57,663 bases of DNA from Coprococcus sp. (GTDB lineage: Bacteria; Bacillota; Clostridia; Lachnospirales; Lachnospiraceae): assembly GCA_022793995.1 (NCBI GenBank), contig JAAWDY010000062.1, positions 1 through 57,663 of the forward strand, written 5' to 3'. This document shows positions 35,665-44,383 of this stretch, piece by piece. The notes below the pieces were generated by a model, which had not been told where the DNA came from, did not search any database, and was given only the letters and a program-made list of their open reading frames with translations. A program made the translations under genes and the position numbers. Within the stretch, counting starts at the first letter, position 1, and every line of letters begins with the position of its first letter.

Positions 35665-35982
35665 ATGAACAGATTTTCTGAGAGAGACTGGAAATTATTT
35701 CGGCGTAAAATTGTTGATTGGCAAGAAGCATACATGGACAAACTGAATAAAGAATATATTGAAATCCTTAGCGGAGAAGGAAATCCATCAGATAAGTTTT
35801 GGGAACTTGAGAAACGAATTAAGGAGGACAAAAAAGATTGCGGTGTTCAGTGTGAAATGAGTAGATCGAATCAGTTTTATATTATGATGTCACTATTGGA
35901 CGAAGGTGCAATCACGATGGATGATCTGAATGATTTTAGTGATGATTTGAAAGATACGATAAGACATTTTGCAAAAAGATAA
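35665..35982 (+). CDS. conserved small hypothetical protein
   Basis: 105 residues: FSERDWKLFRRKIVDWQEAYM, a long charged helix, then NPSDKFWELEKRIKEDKK and DDLNDFSDDLKDTIRHF. The pattern is familiar from many small Lachnospiraceae proteins of unknown role (some mislabelled as multidrug transporters; this one has no membrane segment). The ATG at 35665 is chosen because homologs are recalled to begin at Met-Asn-Arg-Phe; a GTG at 35656 is closer to the GAGG site and remains possible. Confidence 0.68.
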   Translation: MNRFSERDWKLFRRKIVDWQEAYMDKLNKEYIEILSGEGNPSDKFWELEKRIKEDKKDCGVQCEMSRSNQFYIMMSLLDEGAITMDDLNDFSDDLKDTIRHFAKR

Positions 35983-36048
35983 AAAATGCATCATAGATCA
36001 AGCCGGCCGTGCCGATCAATGATATCAGCCGGAGAAAGAAAGTAATAA

Positions 36049-37105
36049 CTGCTATATTTTATTAGGGGGAAAGGGATGTCGCCGAGCGGATGCTATATGA
36101 GAATTGGAACATCAACACAGCCTATGTCCACTGCTTTAATAGATGAACTCTATGCAAAGAGGATTCATACAACACTGCGAAATATAGCTTCACCAAGACA
36201 AGATCTTACCTTTGCACAGCTTAAAATATATTATCAGGAACGGGGGGGAGTTAAATAGTCGGTTTGCAAATAGCCTTGAACTGTATACACCTGATGGAAA
36301 GTATAATTACATTGCATATCTTTTGGCTGATGAAAATGGCGTATCTATTAAGGTTGCAAAATATGCCGGACTGGATAAAGTGGATTTGATAGAAAATGAA
36401 GAATATGGGTATTGTTCATTAATTAAAGCTACGAATGCTGTCCTGGAAAAAATGAAAATTGAAAATGTAACAAAAGCAAAGGTGACTAGTACGCAACGGG
36501 TAGAAAAAAATCTGGTAGAGCCCGTTCCACTGAGGGAAGCGCTGATCAATGTCGTTGTGCATAACGATTTTTCGCGGGAAATCCCTCCGGTATTTGAAAT
36601 TTTTTGTGATAGGATGGAGTTTACATCTTACGGTGGTTTGATCCAGGGGCAAAGCATGGAAGACTTTTTTAGCTGCAGCAGTATGCCTAGAAACAGGGAA
36701 TTGATGCGGGTGTTTAAGAATGTCGGCTTAGTTGAACAGCTTGGTTCAGGGATGAGTCGTATTTTAAATGCTTACGATAAAACAATTTTTGACATATCTG
36801 AGCATTTTATAAAGGTAGTTTTCCCATTTTCATGGGTGGAACAACGGAAAAATGTGATGATACAAGAACCAAATGGCGATGATAATGGCGATGATATGAA
36901 AGTTGTCTTATTATTGAAAGAAAATCCTGGTATCACAGCTAAGAAGATCAGCGAGGAACTGGGGTTTAGTACCAGGAAGATCAGCCGTATTATAAAGAAA
37001 CTTCGAGAGTCGGGAAAAATTATCCGTATTGGATCCGATAGAAAAGGGTATTGGAAAATCAATGGGCAGGAGGAAGCGGAGAATGGCAAAACGTACGAAA
37101 GGTAA
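36049..37105 (+). pseudogene. 5'-truncated, frameshifted AlbA_2-type ATP-binding protein
   Basis: The sequence begins within a known family: YFIRGKGMSPSGCYMRIGTS, then SPRQDLTFAQLKIYYQERGG, where a run of seven G (36242-36248) shifts the frame. With six G it continues as GELNSRFANSLELYTPDGKYN to the end. Domains: tail of an AlbA_2 (Schlafen-like) domain, a RecG-like ATP-binding C-terminal part (PLREALINVVVHNDFSRE, VEQLGSGMSRIL) and a winged helix (ENPGITAKKISEELGFSTRK). The first ~100 family residues are missing. The second half (36212-37105) could yield a ~297-residue protein. Confidence 0.7.
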
Positions 37106-37559
37106 GTGCAAATATTGTGGGAAGGAATACACATTCAGCTATATGAACAAGCATTTGCCGTTTTGTGAAGAACGTATGAAAAAATGGGCGGAAGAGACGG
37201 CGACGCTTAAGGATGTGGATCAGTTCTTGAGGGATATATGGTTAGAATGCTGCGGGCATTTGAGCGCATTTGAAATAGAGGGTATCAGCTATGATGTTGC
37301 GCCGCAAGATGATTTTTTCTGGGGTCCGCCCTCAAAAAGCATGAACTATAAATTGAAGACTGTGCTGGAAAAGGGAATGACGTTCGGCTATGAATGTGAT
37401 TTTGGCTCTACGACGGAACTTATGATAACGGTTGTAAACTATAGGGTCAGGGCCGCCAGGAAAGAAAAAATCATAATCCTCTCAAGAAATATCCGATTGG
37501 TTTGTTGCGGATGTGGAGAGGACGAAGTGACTATGCCGCGGCGTTTTGCGTTAAACTAA
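37083..37559 (+). CDS. pRiA4b ORF-3-like protein, shortened
   Basis: 158 residues from the ATG at 37083 (AGGAGG site), overlapping the previous gene by 23 bp in another frame. The N-terminal Cys/His knot KCKYCGKEYTFSYMNKHLPFC is followed by TATLKDVDQFLRDIWLECCG and YKLKTVLEKGMTFGYECDFG, the core of pRiA4b ORF-3 domains. Compared with the family, a stretch of roughly 30 residues between the Cys knot and the core seems missing, and the end (RLVCCGCGEDEVTM) breaks off after a lone C-x-x-C-like pair. It may be a remnant. Confidence 0.6.
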   Translation: MAKRTKGKCKYCGKEYTFSYMNKHLPFCEERMKKWAEETATLKDVDQFLRDIWLECCGHLSAFEIEGISYDVAPQDDFFWGPPSKSMNYKLKTVLEKGMTFGYECDFGSTTELMITVVNYRVRAARKEKIIILSRNIRLVCCGCGEDEVTMPRRFALN

Positions 37560-37576
37560 AGAGAGGAATAAGAGCC

Positions 37577-37723
37577 ATGAACAATGCTGTGATCTTCTGG
37601 AACAATGCGGGAAGTAAACGGAGCAGCCAGCCCATCCTGGTCCTAACAGGGAGGGAAGTTTTATTGAGAAAAATCAAAATTATCTATTTACCAAATGAAA
37701 AATGTTTGGTACACTATGTTTAA
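37577..37723 (+). CDS. short open frame of doubtful status
   Basis: 48 residues beginning MNNAVIFWNNAGSKRSSQP after an AGAGGAATAAGAG stretch. No family recognised, and the composition is uninformative. Listed because it has a plausible ribosome site and fills the gap before the surface protein; it may be a remnant. Confidence 0.22.
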   Translation: MNNAVIFWNNAGSKRSSQPILVLTGREVLLRKIKIIYLPNEKCLVHYV

Positions 37724-37772
37724 CTAGGCAAGTAATGTTGTTATAGAATAAAAAGTAATGGGGGTCAAGCTT

Positions 37773-40700
37773 ATGGGCGAGTTTACGAAGAGATTTAAAC
37801 GCGGCATGGCGCTGGCGTTGACGTTGGTTTTGATCGGCGGAAGCGGGAGCCGGGCGCTACTTACGGCGCAGGCCGAAGAGCCGGAGCAAGAGCAGAATGC
37901 CGGGCAGGAACAGCCGGATGTGGATGCAGGAGAGAATGGAGATTCTGCCAAGAAGCCGGAAGATGGAGGGCAGGATCAGTCTAACATGCTTACGGGCAAA
38001 CTTGAGATAGTCGTTGTGGACGAGGAACTGCCGGATAACGACGAGCTGCTGGAGGGATATTTCGGCCAACTGCTGTTTGGCGGCGACGGCAGTTCGTTTT
38101 ATGGAAATCTTGGCGGCGATACGCTGAAGGGAGATAATAAGGCGGTTTATGATACGCTGAAAGCGGAGATTGCCAAGATCGCAAGCGGGGAGAGGGCTTC
38201 CACAGAAGTGGCAATCGACAAAACCTATACCTGGACGGCGGCCGAGCTGGGAGTTACGGCAAGCACTGATGAGGAGGGGTTAAAAAGACTGATCGGAGCA
38301 AAATTTGGGCAGGTGTTGGAGAGAAGGAGCATTCTGTCCTATTTGTTGATGGACTGCCCGTATGAGATGTATTGGTATGATAAGACGGAGGGAATGGATA
38401 CCTTTTATGGCTATAGCTATAACCCTACGTCCCGGTCTGTCACTGTGTCAAATATTAGAATGCAATTTGCTGTTGCAGATGAATATGCAGGGGCGACGGC
38501 AAATACGGTGAACACATCCAAGACCGCAATCCCGAAGCAAGCGGCGGCAACCGCAAAGGGTATTGTGGCGAAGCATGCGGGTAAGTCGGATTATGAGAAA
38601 CTTGTGGCGTATCGGGAAGAAATTTGTAATTTGGTATCCTACTATGATGATGCGACAAAACCGGGCTATCCGTATGGTGATCCGTGGCAGATGATCTGGG
38701 TATTCGACGGGGATCCCGGAACGAATGTTGTCTGCGAGGGATATGCAAAGGCGTTCCAGTATTTATGCGATCTTTCAACCTTCACAGGAGATACGGTCTG
38801 CTATACTGTCACTGGTGTAATGTCCGGCGGAACAGGAGCCGGGGCCCATATGTGGAACATTGTTACCATTGGCGGAGACAATTATATTGTCGATGTCACC
38901 AACTGCGACGAGGGTTCAAGCGGCAGTGACGAATTGTTCCTTGCAGGAGCAAGTGGAAGTGTAGCAAATGGATATACAGTTCCAGAGGCAGGAAATATCA
39001 AATACACCTATGATGATGGTAGTACAGCCGGTACGGTGAGCCAGGTTGCCTTATTTGGCGAGAAGGTTCTCACGATCGCGTCAGAGAAATATAAGGAAAA
39101 ACTTGTCATCTCGACAAAGCCTACGGCGTCAGTCACCTATGGCGATGCTGTAAATAATGCAGATCTTAAAGGCGGTAAAGCCACAGTTGGGGGCACGGAA
39201 GTGCCGGGAACATTCTCATGGGCAAGCGATGTGAAGTCCTATGGGGATGCTGGGACGAAGACGTTAAAGGCGGTATTTACACCGAATGATACCACACAAT
39301 ACGAGCCGATTGAGAATATCGAAGTATCCGTTACCGTCGCGCCGAAGACGATCACGCCGGTTCTTGAGATCACAGGAACTTATACCTATACGGGACAGGC
39401 GATTACTCCGACCTTCACGGTAAAGAATGAAGGTGTTGCATTATCCGAATCCGATTACACGGAGGAATTCAGCGATAATGTGAACGCGGGCGTAGGGAGT
39501 GTGACGATCCGTGCGATCGAAGGCGGAAATTATACCTGGGAGAAGGTGACGGGGACATTTACGATCAATAAGGCTGTGTACTCAGGGACCAAGACGACAG
39601 AGTTTTCTGAGCATTACGGCAATACCATAGGGAGAGATCTTTCAGCGCTTCTGCCAGAAGGATATGAGATTGGAAATGTCACTGTATCGGAAAATCCAGA
39701 CGGAATTTTTGAAGGAGAGCCTACGGTGGAAGGGGCGGTTCTTTCTGGTAAGCTTGTGGCTGACGAAAGCAAAGTAGGAAGCTCGGCTAAGATTACGATA
39801 TCGGTTACTGAAACCACCAATTATGAAGGGTTTACGATAACAATTACCGTAAAGGTGACGGACAAAGCGGCGCAAGCGGACTTTGGATTTAGTACGGCTG
39901 AATGGAACAAGACTTATGGCGACGATGATTTCCAGGCGGCAGCCAGCGGGGCCGTAGCTGGAAGCAAGGTGACATATGCAAGCAGCGAGCCAGCGGTAGC
40001 CACAGTGGATCAGACAGGCAAGGTTCATATCCTGAAGCCGGGAACCACAGTCATTACAGCAACGGCTTCCGAGACGAGTACGCATCATGATGCGGAAGCG
40101 ACATGTAAGATCACGGTAGGCGCCAAAGCCCTGACATGGGATGTGAGCGGCTTATCAGCGGTGGATAAAGAGGGCACGGTTACAGACAACAAGGCAAGCC
40201 TGTACGGCGGGCTGAAAGTGGCGGGTATCCTCAAGGCTGACGCTGACGCGGGGGAAGCTGTGTTTACTTGTCCGGCTGAAAACCTGGAAGGTGTTTATGC
40301 CGGGACAACCGCCGGCGAGCAGAAAGTTACGTTATCTTGGGCCCAAGGTAAAGAGAAACCGGTTCTGACAGGCGCAAAAGCGTCTTATTACACGATGCCG
40401 GCGAATCTTCCGCAGATCACAGGCAGGATTAACAAGGTGGAGACGAATCTTCCGGTTCCGCCGGAATCTTCTGATGCGATGCAGTATAAGCTGGAGGCTG
40501 AGACTGGAATTTCCCGGGTGCCGGAGGCTTTGAAAGCGCTGACGGATAAGGATTTAAGTACACCGGCGAAGATTGAAGCGACAATGAGGGCAAGTGTGCT
40601 TAAGAAGGCCGGCGTTTCCTCTGAGAAGAACGCGGTGGTCTACGACGTGGTCCTGATGGTGAAGACGGATAACGGAGAGTGGAAGGAAGCGGACGAGAGT

Positions 40701-41081
40701 ACATTCCCGAAGAATGGCCTGACGGTTACGCTGCCGTATCCGAGCGGAACAGGAAAAGATACGCAGGACTTCACTGTGTGCCATATGTTCACGCATAATA
40801 TAAACGGAAAGACAGCCGGAATGGTAGAATATCCGGCGGTGACGAAAACGGACAGCGGCATTACGTTTAAGGTAAGCAGCTTGTCGCCGATGTCTGTCGC
40901 CTGGAAAGATCTGCAGAAGGCTTCCGGCGCGGGAACGACATCCACGACTACGACAAACAAAGCGACGGCGGCAAATACAGGCGATACAAACAATATTTGG
41001 CTCTATTGGGTTCTGATGCTGGCAAGCGGCGGGACGATCGCAGGAGCGTACGTTGCCTGGAAGAGAAAATGCCGTGTATAA
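37773..41081 (+). CDS. large cell-surface protein with transglutaminase-like and Ig-like domains
   Basis: 1102 residues from the ATG at 37773 (GGGGGT 8 nt before); an ATG 15 bp upstream lacks a site. Signal peptide ~1-33 (KRFKRGMALALTLVLIGG ... TAQAEE), an acidic linker, then a transglutaminase-like domain with Cys in VVCEGYAKAFQYL, His in AHMWNIVTI and Asp in IVDVTNCDEG. Several Ig-like/MBG repeats follow (TVAPKTITPVLEITGTYTYTG; a BIG2-like stretch with KVTYASSEPAVATVD). The end has AANTGDTNNIW, a membrane helix and KRKCRV: an LPXTG-like sortase signal of the NTGD kind. Inferred wall-linked enzyme or adhesin. Confidence 0.85.
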   Translation: MGEFTKRFKRGMALALTLVLIGGSGSRALLTAQAEEPEQEQNAGQEQPDVDAGENGDSAKKPEDGGQDQSNMLTGKLEIVVVDEELPDNDELLEGYFGQLLFGGDGSSFYGNLGGDTLKGDNKAVYDTLKAEIAKIASGERASTEVAIDKTYTWTAAELGVTASTDEEGLKRLIGAKFGQVLERRSILSYLLMDCPYEMYWYDKTEGMDTFYGYSYNPTSRSVTVSNIRMQFAVADEYAGATANTVNTSKTAIPKQAAATAKGIVAKHAGKSDYEKLVAYREEICNLVSYYDDATKPGYPYGDPWQMIWVFDGDPGTNVVCEGYAKAFQYLCDLSTFTGDTVCYTVTGVMSGGTGAGAHMWNIVTIGGDNYIVDVTNCDEGSSGSDELFLAGASGSVANGYTVPEAGNIKYTYDDGSTAGTVSQVALFGEKVLTIASEKYKEKLVISTKPTASVTYGDAVNNADLKGGKATVGGTEVPGTFSWASDVKSYGDAGTKTLKAVFTPNDTTQYEPIENIEVSVTVAPKTITPVLEITGTYTYTGQAITPTFTVKNEGVALSESDYTEEFSDNVNAGVGSVTIRAIEGGNYTWEKVTGTFTINKAVYSGTKTTEFSEHYGNTIGRDLSALLPEGYEIGNVTVSENPDGIFEGEPTVEGAVLSGKLVADESKVGSSAKITISVTETTNYEGFTITITVKVTDKAAQADFGFSTAEWNKTYGDDDFQAAASGAVAGSKVTYASSEPAVATVDQTGKVHILKPGTTVITATASETSTHHDAEATCKITVGAKALTWDVSGLSAVDKEGTVTDNKASLYGGLKVAGILKADADAGEAVFTCPAENLEGVYAGTTAGEQKVTLSWAQGKEKPVLTGAKASYYTMPANLPQITGRINKVETNLPVPPESSDAMQYKLEAETGISRVPEALKALTDKDLSTPAKIEATMRASVLKKAGVSSEKNAVVYDVVLMVKTDNGEWKEADESTFPKNGLTVTLPYPSGTGKDTQDFTVCHMFTHNINGKTAGMVEYPAVTKTDSGITFKVSSLSPMSVAWKDLQKASGAGTTSTTTTNKATAANTGDTNNIWLYWVLMLASGGTIAGAYVAWKRKCRV

Positions 41082-41100
41082 AGGATAAAGCTTTGTACAA

Positions 41101-41142
41101 AAGATAGGATATAGAAGATAGGATATAGAAGATAGGATATAA
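41101..41142. repeat. 14-bp tandem repeat, three copies
   Basis: AAGATAGGATATAG repeated three times (last base of the third differs), between the surface-protein gene and the PilZ gene. Confidence 0.88.
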
Positions 41143-41144
41143 AA

Positions 41145-41184
41145 GTTAAGAAAAGGGGGATGGCAGCAAGAGCTGCGATCCCCC
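41145..41184 (-). terminator. intrinsic terminator of the PilZ gene
   Basis: GGGGGATGGCAGC (41155-41167) and GCTGCGATCCCCC (41172-41184) pair at 12 of 13 positions with a 4-nt loop. Minus-strand reading continues TTTTCTTAAC. It may also act weakly on the plus strand. Confidence 0.75.
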
Positions 41185-41234
41185 TCATTCATCACTTCAT
41201 CACATTTTCATAAATAACGGCAGAACCATGGACG

Positions 41235-41570
41235 TTATTCTCCGTTCACGATCTGGTATACCCCGATCCTGGAAGAGTTCATCTCCGGCATGCCTACAAA
41301 GATGGCGCCGTATCCGTATCCGCCTTGCTGTAGTTCAATTCTAACGATCTTCAGAAACGCATGGATCATATCGTCCGTCCAGATCGTTAGGTAGGCTTCA
41401 TATACCTCCCCGATCTGCAGCGCTTCTTTGCATGAAAAACCAATCCCTGTTTTTGACAGATCTGAAATGTCGATCGTTACCTCTCTGCCGCTGTCCCCGT
41501 CAAGCCTCTTCATAACAATCTTGGACGCTAATCCGGTTCTTCTATCAAGCCGTCTCTCTTCTTGCATCAT
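41235..41570 (-). CDS. PilZ domain protein
   Basis: 111 residues, a stand-alone PilZ domain. The c-di-GMP motifs are visible: ERRLDRR near residue 5 (RxxxR-like) and DLSKTGIGF near 37 (D/NxSxxG). Known: PilZ proteins bind cyclic di-GMP and tune motility, pili or surface polysaccharide. In this window the natural candidate target is the Tad pilus, but nothing shows that directly. Two adjacent ATGs leave the start uncertain by one codon. Confidence 0.85.
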   Translation of the reverse strand: MMQEERRLDRRTGLASKIVMKRLDGDSGREVTIDISDLSKTGIGFSCKEALQIGEVYEAYLTIWTDDMIHAFLKIVRIELQQGGYGYGAIFVGMPEMNSSRIGVYQIVNGE

Positions 41571-41681
41571 GCTAAAACCTCACTTCCACCTGCAAAATTC
41601 ATTCTCGTTGTTATTCCTTAGAGCATCCGAACCATCTGGAATAAGAATATTATAATCGCTTTAACAAGAGAAGTCAAACGC

Positions 41682-42623
41682 TTAATAGTCGTCAATGCAA
41701 ACCGTTTCCCCCAAGACTTCCCGTACTGCGGCAAGCGTCATGTCGGGACGCGCCTGCACGCTCCATTTAACAAGAGTCATACACCGATTTTCGATTTCAA
41801 TTCCGGTAATACCCGCCGGGTGAATACAGCTCCCGGTGTTGCAGTAAGGAGAGTCCTTTGCGCCCACCATGGGATGGTGCGTGTGTCCGGTGATGAGGAT
41901 GATGTCATGCTCCTGCGCCCATTTTGTCAGAAGCTTTTCTGATTTTTTCTTTTTTGTATTATTTTTGGCCGCGCTGGTGGGATCCGGGATGCCAAGCGCT
42001 TCCAGGTGTTTCCACAGGTAGCGCACCAAAAAGCGAGAAAGCATCCAGAAGGTGCTGTTGAGCGGATCAGCCTGATGTCCGTGAAGAAGATAGATATCCT
42101 TCCGGTGGATCGTATCTGGGCGCGGATATCTTCCGCGGTATCTCGTATGTGAGGTGCCTTCGTCCCGCAAAATGATTCCCGGATAGAACGTAATTCCTGG
42201 AAATAGAGGCTGTTCGCATAATTCCGGTGTGCAGCGTCCGGTGTGGAAATGCTTTTTCACATACTCCGGGTTCTTTTTTACAATGTCGTGATTGCCATAA
42301 ACGGCGTACATCCGTCCACTGTGATAGTAGCGCGACAGCATTTCAAAACTCTGCGGATGCATTTCCTTGATTTTCCGGATGGAACGATTTTCCCACAGTT
42401 CGTCGCCGTCGCCTAGCTCCAGGCAGGTGAAGCCATGCCTATAATAACATTCCAAGGCTGCCAGATAAAGAAATTCATTTTTTAGGAAATTGTCGTTTAT
42501 GCGTCCGGTCCCGCGATGACAATCGCTCAGGAGAATATAACGGGAGCGGTCGTTTAAGGGAAGGACGAGGGCGTCCGTAAAGGCTGCGGAAATCCGTTCA
42601 TAAGAGTCCATTTGAAGAGCCAT
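41682..42623 (-). CDS. calcineurin-like metallophosphoesterase
   Basis: 313 residues. Metal-binding motifs appear in order: LLSDCHRG (D-x-H), ELGDGDEL (GD), YGNHDIV (GNHD), LLHGHQAD and ITGHTHHP. A Lys-rich insertion, AAKNNTKKKKSEKL, lies near 228. No signal peptide. The family includes UDP-2,3-diacylglucosamine hydrolase and protein phosphatase-like enzymes; the substrate is unknown. It lies 10 bp downstream of the DUF4474 gene on the same strand, so the two are likely cotranscribed. Confidence 0.88.
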   Translation of the reverse strand: MALQMDSYERISAAFTDALVLPLNDRSRYILLSDCHRGTGRINDNFLKNEFLYLAALECYYRHGFTCLELGDGDELWENRSIRKIKEMHPQSFEMLSRYYHSGRMYAVYGNHDIVKKNPEYVKKHFHTGRCTPELCEQPLFPGITFYPGIILRDEGTSHTRYRGRYPRPDTIHRKDIYLLHGHQADPLNSTFWMLSRFLVRYLWKHLEALGIPDPTSAAKNNTKKKKSEKLLTKWAQEHDIILITGHTHHPMVGAKDSPYCNTGSCIHPAGITGIEIENRCMTLVKWSVQARPDMTLAAVREVLGETVCIDDY

Positions 42624-42633
42624 CCTTTCCTAA

Positions 42634-43551
42634 TTAGGTGCGAAAGAACCCTGTTTTCCTACGGCGATACTTCTGAGCTCGGTTCCTGCGGAATAGAAGA
42701 AGGCGCCGAAATGCAAAGGGGAGGAAGTAATACAGGTACAGGATTCGGTTTACCGTGCAGGAAAAGGGCTGGGCGATCCAGCGGTATAATCGACAAAATA
42801 TCCGATTCTCCCATTGGGAGATACGGGCAAATGTTCTCTGCATGAGGCCGGGGACAGATCCATGCGGCCTGGAAAAACGGTAAGAGACTGTGAGAAGGCG
42901 GACGTGGAGATCGTAGGCGCGGTATCCTTTATCAAGGAGCGCCTGGATATAAGCGCTCATCATGGATTCATTTGGAAACGTGACGGACAGTTCCATGGAC
43001 AGCTGTTTTGGACGGCTGTATTTACCCACGCAAAAGCCGGTCAGCCACCAGTGGGTCTGCGCTGTAGAAAATAAAAGAGTTTCCTCATCGTATAGCTCCA
43101 TTGACACGGGAAGCATCAGCTTGTTAGGGACGCAGTGGAACTGCGCCTGGCCGCGTTCTTCGGGCGCTAGGATCCGATCGGCATAGTAAGTGCCGATTTC
43201 CGCCCCGGTATTGATGCCGTACTGGCCTTTCCAGAGTTCGATCATCCAGGTGCGCCCGTTGTAGTCAAAATATACAGGCTCACAGTCAATCACCATATTA
43301 AAATGTACGGCGCTTTTGTCAAAAAGAGACCGATAGCCAAAGGTACGCTGCCATGCATGAAGTTCGGTCGAAATGATATCCTGGGATGGATTGTAAATAA
43401 AACCAAAAGGAGCAAGCAGTTCATTGACAAGACACAGTTTTTGGTCGTCTGCCAGAGAGTAGACCTTGTGTATGGCACGCCGTTTCCGGTACTCAAAGAG
43501 TACAAGAAACAGAAGGAATATTGCGAATAAGATGATTGGTATCCGATACAT
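42634..43551 (-). CDS. DUF4474 domain membrane-anchored protein
   Basis: 305 residues. One N-terminal membrane helix (3-20), then a DUF4474 domain: LLAPFGFIYNPSQDIISTELHAW, VIDCEPVYFDYNGRTWMIELW and KGQYGINTGAEIGTYYADR. A second domain follows, then a basic C-terminal tail (YRRRKTGFFRT). Function unknown; common in Lachnospiraceae. First gene of a two-gene minus-strand unit with the phosphoesterase. Confidence 0.8.
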   Translation of the reverse strand: MYRIPIILFAIFLLFLVLFEYRKRRAIHKVYSLADDQKLCLVNELLAPFGFIYNPSQDIISTELHAWQRTFGYRSLFDKSAVHFNMVIDCEPVYFDYNGRTWMIELWKGQYGINTGAEIGTYYADRILAPEERGQAQFHCVPNKLMLPVSMELYDEETLLFSTAQTHWWLTGFCVGKYSRPKQLSMELSVTFPNESMMSAYIQALLDKGYRAYDLHVRLLTVSYRFSRPHGSVPGLMQRTFARISQWENRIFCRLYRWIAQPFSCTVNRILYLYYFLPFAFRRLLLFRRNRAQKYRRRKTGFFRT

Positions 43552-43695
43552 AGTATTTTTATCCTTACAAGATTTATCTTATTATATGCCGACAAGAGAA
43601 ATTGGGAACGCGCCTTGGCATCCGGCGGTAAAGTAGTCTGTATCCGCGTCCGGGTGAATACAATAATAGTAAAGCCGCATCTCGGAGGTTTCCGC

Positions 43696-44223
43696 ATGAA
43701 ATTTATATTATATGTGACAGATTTTATTGTGCCGCTTGTGATCTTTGGCATCGTCCTTTATGGGTTGAGCATGAAAGTAAAGGTGTATGATACATTCATC
43801 AAAGGTGCAAAAAGCGGATTTTTCACGGTGATTAAGATCATGCCTACACTGATCGGGCTTATGGTGGCGGTGGGAATTCTTCGGGCGTCCGGGTTTTTGG
43901 ACGCGATCTCGCAACTTCTGGGGGGTGTGACGGAAGCTTTTGGATTCCCAGGAGAGTTGGTTCCGCTCACAGTTGTAAAAATGTTTTCCTCCTCAGCTGC
44001 AACCGGACTTCTCTTGGATCTATTCAAGGAGTTTGGGACGGATTCTCATGTGGGACTGATCGCCTCAATTTCCATGGCTTGTACGGAGACGATCTTCTAT
44101 ACCATGTCAGTGTATTTTATGACGGCAAAGGTAACAAAAACGAGATATACGCTGCCCGGTGCGCTGATCGCGACGTTTGCAGGACTGGCGGCAAGTGTGG
44201 TCCTGGCGGGGGCAATGTACTGA
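43696..44223 (+). CDS. spmB: spore maturation protein B
   Basis: 175 residues from the ATG at 43696 after TCGGAGG. Membrane protein of the nucleoside-recognition family: MKVKVYDTFIKGAKSGFFTVIKIMP, GGVTEAFGFPGELVPLTVVK, SSSAATGLLLDLF and ACTETIFYTMSVYF are standard SpmB features. Partner of SpmA (33930-34547), from which it has been separated by the inserted region. No promoter was identified with confidence. Confidence 0.92.
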   Translation: MKFILYVTDFIVPLVIFGIVLYGLSMKVKVYDTFIKGAKSGFFTVIKIMPTLIGLMVAVGILRASGFLDAISQLLGGVTEAFGFPGELVPLTVVKMFSSSAATGLLLDLFKEFGTDSHVGLIASISMACTETIFYTMSVYFMTAKVTKTRYTLPGALIATFAGLAASVVLAGAMY

Positions 44224-44383
44224 AAAACTGTGAATGGTAACAAGAAAAAATGTAAAAAAGGTTGACGAAACTGCAAAAAAGTGGATAATAGACTTTGTGA
44301 ATTGATTAATGACAAGACATATAAGTTTACAGAAAGACAGATGTACAAAAGAGATCATACGAGAGAGGAAAGTGTGAAGAAGG

